From NCBI GenBank assembly GCA_045863055.1, contig BTUW01000003.1:193601-257600 (forward strand): DNA of 64,000 bases. The letters run 5' to 3'. The notes under the pieces are model-generated. The model ran no database searches. It worked only from the letters and a program-made list of their open reading frames with translations, and was not told the origin of the DNA. Position numbers and translations under genes: made by a program. Source of the DNA: UTCHB3 sp008363265. Its GTDB lineage: Bacteria > Bacteroidota > Ignavibacteria > Ignavibacteriales > Ignavibacteriaceae. This document shows, piece by piece, positions 1-7,500 of the stretch; position 1 is the stretch's first letter, and every line of letters starts with the position of its first letter.

Positions 1-2
1 TC

Positions 3-404
3 TCAGACTCACTAACGGTCGCGCTGGGTGACGGGTTAGACCTTGAGTTCATCGGTTTCTACAAACTCAGTGAACAAGGAGATCTGAAGTGGAGTGATTA
101 TAAAATAAAACCGGGACGCGAAATAACTGAAATACTCCTTTTGCCGGCGTTCGCCACCACCCTCGGGGATTACACTTTCAAACTGGGACTACGGTATTAC
201 TCTTATCTCTCGGACATTATCGTGAACGAAGAGAAAAAAGAGGAGAACTATTACAGGGGTCTCGCCCCCCTCGCGGAGATAAATGCATTTATTTCGGATA
301 CATTTCAACTTGCATTAAAAGGGTGGTACGAGATGATCGACTCTAAAGGAAACAACCGCCGTTATCTCACAACTCTCAATCTTTCAGCAAAGTGGATGTT
401 ATAA
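3..404 (+). CDS. C-terminal part of a probable outer-membrane beta-barrel protein (5' end outside window)
   Basis: The reading frame is open from base 3, so about 133 C-terminal codons of a longer gene are present; the TTG at 141 is internal and not a convincing start. The residues alternate polar and hydrophobic with many Tyr, Trp and Phe, and the chain ends in a short strand finishing WML, the same ending as the TPR/barrel protein at 26678-29575. This is typical of the last strands of an outer-membrane barrel. No specific family can be named from the fragment. It lies about 60 bases upstream of the RsbW-like gene on the same strand and may be cotranscribed with it. Confidence 0.6.
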   Translation, partial: SDSLTVALGDGLDLEFIGFYKLSEQGDLKWSDYKIKPGREITEILLLPAFATTLGDYTFKLGLRYYSYLSDIIVNEEKKEENYYRGLAPLAEINAFISDTFQLALKGWYEMIDSKGNNRRYLTTLNLSAKWML

Positions 405-464
405 CGCCTAAAACCTTGAAATAACCTCAATATTTCTTATTTTGCATTAAAAATTTTGGTTATA

Positions 465-875
465 GTGGAATCCAAGACCTACTTTATTGAACTACCCAGT
501 ATACCGGACAGTCTTTATTCGGTTGAAGAGTTTATTCTGAACATCGCATCTGAACTCTCTATCGAAGAAGACAAGCTCTATGGCATTATGCTCTCTGTGT
601 CAGAAGCCACAACAAATGCTGTTTATCACGCAAACAAACAGGACCCCGAAAAGGTGGTAAATGTTGTAGTAACAGCTGCCAATGGAATATTCACTGTCAT
701 CGTGAAGGATCAGGGTCCCGGTTTCAACCCCGTAAACATACCCGATCCAACCAAACCTGAAAATCTCCTGAAAGACTCCGGTCGCGGCCTGTTCCTGATG
801 AAGGTATATTCCCGTTCACTTACATTCAATCCCTCCCCCAACGGTACCGAAACCATCCTCGAATTCGAGATCTAG
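465..875 (+). CDS. RsbW-like anti-sigma factor / GHKL serine kinase
   Basis: This is a small single-domain GHKL ATPase of about 136 residues. The N box SEATTNAVYHA (Asn51), the G1 box DQGPGF (Asp82) and the G2 box GRGLFLM (107-113) are all present, as in RsbW and SpoIIAB. Such proteins bind a sigma factor or phosphorylate an STAS anti-anti-sigma partner in the cytoplasm. No sigma factor, STAS protein or PP2C phosphatase is encoded nearby, so the partner is unknown. I prefer the GTG at 465, giving an N-terminus VESKTYFIEL; a TTG at 456 would add three residues. Neither has a clear ribosome binding site. The gene ends in TAG and is followed by a hairpin terminator. Confidence 0.85.
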   Translation: MESKTYFIELPSIPDSLYSVEEFILNIASELSIEEDKLYGIMLSVSEATTNAVYHANKQDPEKVVNVVVTAANGIFTVIVKDQGPGFNPVNIPDPTKPENLLKDSGRGLFLMKVYSRSLTFNPSPNGTETILEFEI

Positions 876-893
876 AATCCGGTTTTATAGCTA

Positions 894-928
894 AAAAAAA
901 GCCGCCTGTTTTCACAAGCGGCTTTTTT
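894..928. terminator. Bidirectional hairpin terminator
   Basis: An A-run (894-900), the arm GCCGC (901-905), a short loop, the arm GCGGC (918-922) and a T-run (923-928) form a Rho-independent terminator that reads on both strands. It would end the RsbW-like gene on the plus strand and the T9SS gene at 1026-4343 on the minus strand. Confidence 0.85.
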
Positions 929-933
929 ATAAT

Positions 934-1027
934 GATCAGTGATCAGTAGCGAGTAGCGAGTAGTGAGGTATCATACTTCATACTTCATACTCCAGCGCTA
1001 ATACCTAATACCTGATACCTAATACCT
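934..1027. repeat. Array of 7-base tandem repeats next to a T9SS gene stop
   Basis: The spacer is built almost entirely of heptamers: gatcagt twice (934-947), agcgagt twice plus a variant agtgagg (948-968), tcatact three times perfectly (971-991), then aatacct, aatacct, gatacct, aatacct (1000-1027). The last heptamer overlaps the TAG stop of the minus-strand T9SS gene (1026-1028). The G-rich left part and the C-rich right parts are loosely complementary, so an imperfect fold is possible. A comparable array lies at 4531-4599. Confidence 0.8.
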
Positions 1028-4000
1028 ATTTAACAAGGATCATCTTCTTGATCGAAGAGAACTTGTCAGCACTGATCCTGTAGATGTAGGTTCCTGACGA
1101 CATGCCATATCTGACAGCATCAAGATCTACAAAGTGATAACCGGCATTCATGTAACCTGAAACGAGGGTTGCGACCTTCTGACCCGAAATATCGAACACA
1201 TCAAGTGTAACATTGGCAGGTGTCGGGATGGCAAATTCAATTCTGGTTGTAGGATTGAACGGGTTAGGATAGTTCTGGCTAAGATCGAATGCAGTCGGGA
1301 TACCAACTTCAACTTCAACAGCGTTGAATGTCTGTGAAGTACCATCGAAGTCAACCTGTTTTAGTCTGTAGGAATATTTGCCTGCGGCAAGATTTCTGTC
1401 AGTGAAGCTGTAATTCTTCGTGGTTGTGGATGTACCGGCAGCTTTAACCATACCTGCATCTGTCCATTCTCCCTCGCCGAGTTTCCTCTGAACGATGAAG
1501 TGCTGTGAGTTGGTCTCTGTAGCAGTGGCCCAAACAAGATTTGCGTTGTTTCTGTCAGCAGTTACTGTGAACGAAGTGAGTTCAACAGGAACTATGGTAA
1601 CAACCTGAGCCTGATTCGAGTAAGCTGAGGTGATGATACCGTTGTAAGCACGGATCCTGTAGGTGTAAGTTGTAAGAGGAGCAATGGATGAATCTCTTAC
1701 TGAAGTTGCACCGGCAATAAGCGTGTCGATAACAGCATAAGCGTTAACGCTGAGTGAATCACCGTCTTTTCTCTCAAGGTAGAAACCTTGTTCGTTGCCT
1801 GAGTTGTCTGTCCATGTCAACTGAACATAACCCTGGTTCTGACCTGAAGCCTGGAGGTTCGATGGAGCGAGAACTTCATTCGTGAACTCTTCGGCACCGA
1901 TATCAGGTGTGTTGGCATTTCTGAAGTTTCCATAGTAGTCGGTTGTGATACCGGCGATTGGAAGCGCGCCCGCGTTGGCCTGGGTTGGATATCCGGTATT
2001 GATCCTTGGATCAACAGGAGCAGCATAGCTCATGAAAGGAACTTTCTCTGTTACAGCGAAAGTGTCTCTCGGGGTTACATACAACTTGTAATCCGCGAGA
2101 GTTACATAATCTGTTGCAGCGTTGTAAGCAATAACATCAAGGGTCTGAGCAGTGTCAGCATAGAGGAGGTTATAGTTTGTTGTTGCAGCGAGTTTCAGGA
2201 AGTTGGTTCCGGATGATGCAAAGAGCACAGAAGTTCTTCCTGTTCCGCCCTGGGTCATGTTAACAAGAATGTTGTTCCTAAGATCAAGAACGCCTGAACC
2301 AAAGTTACCCCAGAAGAGGTTGGTTGAATGCATTGCTGCAAGTGTTGGGGCAGTGTTGCCGTCAAGCAATACAGTGTTGTAGTAAACATTGTATGTTACC
2401 GCGCCGGCTGTTGCCTGAAGGTTCATACCATGAATGGCAGGACCTGTAGCAGTACCGGAAGCGGTTGACCTTGGAGCTCTCAGATCGTAAATGTAACTGT
2501 TCTGGATAGTGGTAGTATTTCCACCGGCAGAAGCACCGTTATTCAACTGAAGACCGAAGGCACGACCTGTTGTGCTGCCGTTGCTGTAAATGTCCTTAAC
2601 AACGCACTTATCGATGAGAAGGGTAGAACCTGTCATCAACTGCTGAATATCCATACCGACTGCAAGACCTGTGGTGGTTCCGGCACCTTCATTCCAGATA
2701 CCGTCAATTGTTACATTTCTGATAACGATGTTACCTGAAATGTGATCTGCAGTTGAGTTAGCAGGATTTAATCTGATACCATAAACAGAGTTGGTAGTGT
2801 TAACTGATGATTTAACATTCCCAATCTTAACATTTTCGATCACAACATCTCTTTCAGCGTTCATTTCGATGGTTCTTACATCGTTTGAAGCGCCGGTAGT
2901 AATGTTTACATTTCCGAACTCGCAGAAACCTCCATCGACGCCGATTATACGGTTGCCTATATCAGGATTTGTAACACCGGCAAAGCCGTACATCTGAACG
3001 GCAGCTCTCCAGTAGTCTTCAATTATTACATTCTGAATTGTGTTATAGCTGTTTGCACCAAGTGTGTCGGTAGTGTTGGTGCCTTGTGTACCAAGTCTGA
3101 TACCAATTGCTCCAACATTGGCTACATTTGCAGTGGCGTTAAGGTCGATTAACACATTTTTAATTGTGTTGAATCTCGCGCCCTTGAATGTAGCTACACC
3201 GCCAACAGGATAAACAGAGTTCCTCATGAGCACACCCATGTTGAACTTGGTTCTGGTTGTCATGTTATTGGTGTTTTCGATCAACCGAAGACCGTCAACT
3301 GTTACATACTGTGTACCCTCAAGACGGATCATAGCATCACCTGAAGTTGATCCGGGAGAGGTTGTTGAGTAGCTCCCATTTAATGGTGACAGAACCACTG
3401 TTCCGCTGTTTTTCAGGGTGATAGTGTTTGAAGCAGAGGTACCCGCAACATCGATAAGGTGGAAAACATCATCGTATGTCCCGGCATTTACTGTCATTGT
3501 AACAGGACCCGAAATACCGGCCTTGTTTAGAGTCATCGCAGCTTCACTTAAACTAGGGAAACTTGCGCCTGCTCCACCGATGGTATAACTGCCTGATAAT
3601 GGTGCTGGAGCGGAAGCAGGAGTGAATCTAACAACGGTTCCTAATTCTGGAAGAAAGCCGATACCATTGAATTCACCACCCATGGTCTGATGCCATACCC
3701 TGTTACCGGCTGTACCAGCGGGATTTACCGAATAAAACTGACCTGTAGCTTGATTTGATGAGAGAATCGGCAAGCTATTTGAAATACCGATCGATGCAGT
3801 GATGAATTTTGCAGAATCAGGAGCAACAGAGTTACCATAAACGAACTCAATCACATTGGTGGTCTCGTACAGTTTGACCTGAAACTCAACATTAGGATTG
3901 GTATTGTTGTAAGGAGCTTTTAGTGCTTTCCATTCAACTGTTAATACTCTGTTTGGAACATTTCCGGATACCTGATAGGTTACCAGGGCAGTATCAGTAA

Positions 4001-4343
4001 CAATCATATCATCCCAAAACGGTGATAACACTTTCCGTGTTGTGCCGTTTAGAGCATTAGTTAGAGTGGCTGAAGTCAGATTATTACCGAAACGGAAAAA
4101 TCCGTTGGTAGAGATCTGGAAAGTATCCTGTGTTTCACCCATGTAAGTAAAGGGGAAACCGATAAGAACGGGGGCTGTATAACCCTCATCACCGGGAGTT
4201 GTTCCCATGGTCCAGGTAAACAGGTTTCCACCGGTTATACCTGTATATGTTGCAGTTCCGGTGCTGAAACCATACTGTATCTGAGCAAACGATACAGCAC
4301 CGAAAACAACAAAGAATAGAAGTAAAGTAACAAGTTTTTTCAT
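1026..4343 (-). CDS. Secreted parallel beta-helix / FN3 protein with T9SS type A sorting domain
   Basis: This 1105-residue cargo protein is probably exported across both membranes and attached to the cell surface or released. It starts with a clear Sec signal peptide ending near VSFAQ. Residues about 30-250 form a domain with repeated 'STNGFFRFG'-type strands. Residues about 250-800 contain many Asn/Ile/Val-rich short repeats with 'NVIIED' and 'IENVKIGN' patterns, as in right-handed parallel beta-helix proteins. An FN3 domain follows (about 850-940). A second beta-sandwich beginning VPVELTSF precedes the C-terminal sorting domain (about 1030-1105, LSQNYPNPFNPTTRIEFAIP). The ATG at 4343 follows a GGAAGGA ribosome binding site. 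Polysaccharide binding or lysis is possible for the beta-helix, but no catalytic residues can be assigned. Confidence 0.9.
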   Translation of the reverse strand: MKKLVTLLLFFVVFGAVSFAQIQYGFSTGTATYTGITGGNLFTWTMGTTPGDEGYTAPVLIGFPFTYMGETQDTFQISTNGFFRFGNNLTSATLTNALNGTTRKVLSPFWDDMIVTDTALVTYQVSGNVPNRVLTVEWKALKAPYNNTNPNVEFQVKLYETTNVIEFVYGNSVAPDSAKFITASIGISNSLPILSSNQATGQFYSVNPAGTAGNRVWHQTMGGEFNGIGFLPELGTVVRFTPASAPAPLSGSYTIGGAGASFPSLSEAAMTLNKAGISGPVTMTVNAGTYDDVFHLIDVAGTSASNTITLKNSGTVVLSPLNGSYSTTSPGSTSGDAMIRLEGTQYVTVDGLRLIENTNNMTTRTKFNMGVLMRNSVYPVGGVATFKGARFNTIKNVLIDLNATANVANVGAIGIRLGTQGTNTTDTLGANSYNTIQNVIIEDYWRAAVQMYGFAGVTNPDIGNRIIGVDGGFCEFGNVNITTGASNDVRTIEMNAERDVVIENVKIGNVKSSVNTTNSVYGIRLNPANSTADHISGNIVIRNVTIDGIWNEGAGTTTGLAVGMDIQQLMTGSTLLIDKCVVKDIYSNGSTTGRAFGLQLNNGASAGGNTTTIQNSYIYDLRAPRSTASGTATGPAIHGMNLQATAGAVTYNVYYNTVLLDGNTAPTLAAMHSTNLFWGNFGSGVLDLRNNILVNMTQGGTGRTSVLFASSGTNFLKLAATTNYNLLYADTAQTLDVIAYNAATDYVTLADYKLYVTPRDTFAVTEKVPFMSYAAPVDPRINTGYPTQANAGALPIAGITTDYYGNFRNANTPDIGAEEFTNEVLAPSNLQASGQNQGYVQLTWTDNSGNEQGFYLERKDGDSLSVNAYAVIDTLIAGATSVRDSSIAPLTTYTYRIRAYNGIITSAYSNQAQVVTIVPVELTSFTVTADRNNANLVWATATETNSQHFIVQRKLGEGEWTDAGMVKAAGTSTTTKNYSFTDRNLAAGKYSYRLKQVDFDGTSQTFNAVEVEVGIPTAFDLSQNYPNPFNPTTRIEFAIPTPANVTLDVFDISGQKVATLVSGYMNAGYHFVDLDAVRYGMSSGTYIYRISADKFSSIKKMILVK

Positions 4344-4490
4344 AACTCGTCCTTCCGTATGTTATTAGTGAAATGAATTACTTAATAAACTTATTGAATA
4401 TTTGTATTCATGAATGTGTAACTTAACTATTTTACAACTTATAAAAAAGTTCAAGTGCAAAAAATCACATCTCAAACCTGATTAAAAAGA

Positions 4491-4524
4491 AAAAAGGCTG
4501 CCCCATTTCTGAGACAGCCTTTTT
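4491..4524. terminator. Bidirectional hairpin terminator (GGCTG/CAGCC type)
   Basis: AAAAAGGCTG (4491-4500) pairs with CAGCCTTTTT (4515-4524). On the minus strand it lies beyond the stop of the 1899-residue T9SS gene and beyond its heptamer array, so it would end that transcript. Confidence 0.8.
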
Positions 4525-4530
4525 GAAGTG

Positions 4531-4599
4531 GTTAATGGTTAGAGGTGAGTGGTTAGTGGTGGGTAATGAACTCCACACTATACACTCTACACTCCACAC
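4531..4599. repeat. Second array of degenerate 7-base repeats abutting a T9SS gene stop
   Basis: The heptamers gttaatg, gttagag, gtgagtg, gttagtg and gtgggta (4531-4565) are followed by tccacac, tatacac, tctacac and tccacac (4572-4599). The last unit ends on the first base of the TAG stop (4599-4601) of the minus-strand gene. The first group is G/T-rich and the second C/A-rich, so they form an imperfect inverted repeat. The sequence differs from the array at 934-1027, but period and placement are the same. Confidence 0.75.
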
Positions 4600-7500
4600 T
4601 ATTTCATCAGCATCATCTTCTTTGTTGAAGTGAACTTTCCGGCAGAGAGTTTATAGATATAAACACCTGACGAAAGCTGCAGCTTCTGCGCGTCGATGTC
4701 TGCTGTGTGGTAACCGGCATTATACATGCCTGAAAGAATTGTAGCCACTTTCTGACCCGAAATATCGAACAGTTCGAGTGTTACATTCGCCGCTGTTGGC
4801 AGTGAGAAGTTAACTCTTGTGCTCGGGTTGAACGGGTTCGGATAGTTCTGGCTGAGATCGAAAGCGTTAGGTACGCCTACTTCAACTTCAATAGCATCGA
4901 AAGTTGCGGTTGTACCATCCAGATCGATCTGTTTCAGTCTGTATGAGTATTTGCCTGTTGCCACATTCTTGTCAGTGAAAGAGTAGGAAACAGCTGAAGT
5001 GCTGGTTCCGGCAGCTCTTACCGTACCGGCACTCTCCCAGTCTCCGCCTGTTACTTTTCTTTCAACCACAAATTCCATCGAATTGGTCTCTGTGGCTGTT
5101 GTCCATGCAACATTAACATTGTTTCCGGTGGCTGTGGCTGTGAACGAGGTTAGTTCCACAGGAACTATGTTCACAAGCTTGTAAGCGCCGAAACCGTTGT
5201 TGGTGGAAAGAACGAATACGGTGATCGTATTGTCATCATTGAACATGAATGCAACATCACCCGCACCGTTCAAATTGCTGTTCGAACCGAGAGTGGTTGT
5301 TTTGCCATAGAATGAACCAAAGTTAGGATCACCATCAGGGATCTTCGCCATGAATCCATTCTCATTACCGGCGCCGTAAGCAAATGAAACGATATATTCG
5401 TCATAGGCTCTGTTAACTGAACCAAGATACTGGATCGAGTTTGAACCTGTAGCTATTACAGTTCCAGGAATTGTGTCAATGATAGTACCTGTAGCGGTAT
5501 ATTTCATCACATTCTTTCCGGCAGCGTTATAGTAGAAGGAGCCGTCAGGAAGCGGAGCAACTGAAGCCGAGCCACCAAAAGCGTTGTTGCTAAGGGTGAT
5601 GATCTCAGGAACAGGATTGAATGCACCGTTGCTCATCGAGAACTTGTAAACCTTCGCGTTGTTAGCGTCGGCAGCCCAGATTACGGCAGTATTGTTGTAG
5701 AAGTTGCCTGTTACTCTGAACTTGTCTCCAAGTCTGATGGCAGGAGTGTTGGCAGGAGCCATATATGATAGAGCGAGAGTCGGGGTTGCCGTCAGGCTGT
5801 TCCACATGTAAACTCTCCACTCTGCACCGGCCGTTGAACCGATCACATTGGCCGCAAGTATCTTACCATCATAGGTAGTCTCAACATCGTTGATAACTAT
5901 AAGACCGCCGGAAATAATGGCATCCATGGTAAGCGAACCCGCATCGTTTCCTGTAGCGGCATCAACGACTCTAACATTGTTTCCGCCGTTCCTTGAAACA
6001 ACAAGGAGTCTGCTTACGAATGCACCTGTACCATCGTCAACTCTACCGAAAGCGAATCCTCTCTCGTTATTACCGGTTGAGAACCAACTCGGAAGCGTAC
6101 CCTGAGCCTGTGATTTCTCCCAGAGGGTTGAGTAAACTGGTGGTGGTGGCGGTGTGTAAGGGATACCTATTGCGCGCATGGTCCATGCATATGGAACAGA
6201 AGAAAGCACAAGCGGGAACCAGGTAGTACCGCCATCTGATGAACCGAAGCTTCTGCCCGGCATCGGGATGGTACCTGCATGCGCACCCATCGGGAACTGA
6301 ATTGTTGCGACAAATGAGATACTTACCCAGAAATCACTTCCTGAGAGGAAGGTTGGGGCATCATCACCTAATGGCAGGGTCACGAGTTGTGAACCTGTAC
6401 CGGCATTGATATAGTTCTCACCGGCAAAGCTCTTTGTGTAAAGAACGGCACCAGGAGCGAGAGTGTCGGTTCCGGCTGCCCATACTTTAACCACGATAGA
6501 ATCAACCGATGCTTCATTTCTGTAGATCGCGTCGATGTTGGCGAGGCGCATGTTTTGGGCTGCTGTGAATCTTACACCTGCTGTCATCGGAAGATTGTTT
6601 GTACCGAATCCGACCGATGTGATAGCGTTGTTCTCATAATCATCGTTTTTAACCACGATGCCTGAATCAGGATATACTCTAACCTTAAAATTGGCTACAG
6701 TATCATTGCTGGATACAGAATCACTTGCGGCTGTCACGAATGACCTGGCGGTGAATGTACCTCTCGCTGTCGGAGTGAACATGAACGGAATAAGTTCTGT
6801 TCCACCGATCGTGCCGATTCCGGGTCTGTTCACAGGGGTGGCAAGCGTTCCGTTGAAGTTCGCACCAACCGTGAAAGCAGGACCTGTTGAACCGAGTCTT
6901 TTTACTGTTGTATTAAGATAAACAGGAAGGAGTCCGGCAAGTTCAGTTGTCGGAATCTCTGAGAACATCACCTTACTGTTGTTAGCGTTCGATGAAGGTA
7001 CACCGATGCCATCGAATGAAAGAGTGAGTTCAGGATTCTGCTTCGAGAAGTTGAGCCCACCATTCTTTTCAGGTGCACCTGTTGTCTGAACAAGCGAAAC
7101 TGCAGCGTAATCGATCTCTTTCAGTGCTGATATTGTGATGTCATCGAGATCGAGGAGCCACTGATCAGGAGCTGAATATGCCTGGAATCCGAAATAATAT
7201 GTACCGGCTTCAGGAGCAACGAAGAAGACTGCATTGTTCTCATATACGGTATTGGTTATATTCGGATGATCAGCCAGTACCGAGGTTAAGCTGTCAGCGG
7301 TCTGTGCTCTACCGGCGGCCACTTTAAGTTTCTCAGGATAACCTGATTGTGCCTTGTACCAGTATGATAACTGAACTGCCTGTCCCGCTGTCATTTGAAG
7401 ACCGGGAGTGATTATCCAGTCGTTACCCGGGAGTGTACCGCTATAGGAGTAACGGGCGTGACCAACACCGCTCTTTGGCTGAGCAGTGGCTCTGGTCCAG

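Noticed and set aside
934..1027. CRISPR-like array
   Set aside because: Units are 7 bases, directly adjacent and variable, with no spacers and no cas genes.
6658..6921. Open frames antisense to the giant T9SS genes
   Set aside because: They are low-complexity Val/Pro/Leu-rich shadows of the real reading frame without start signals.
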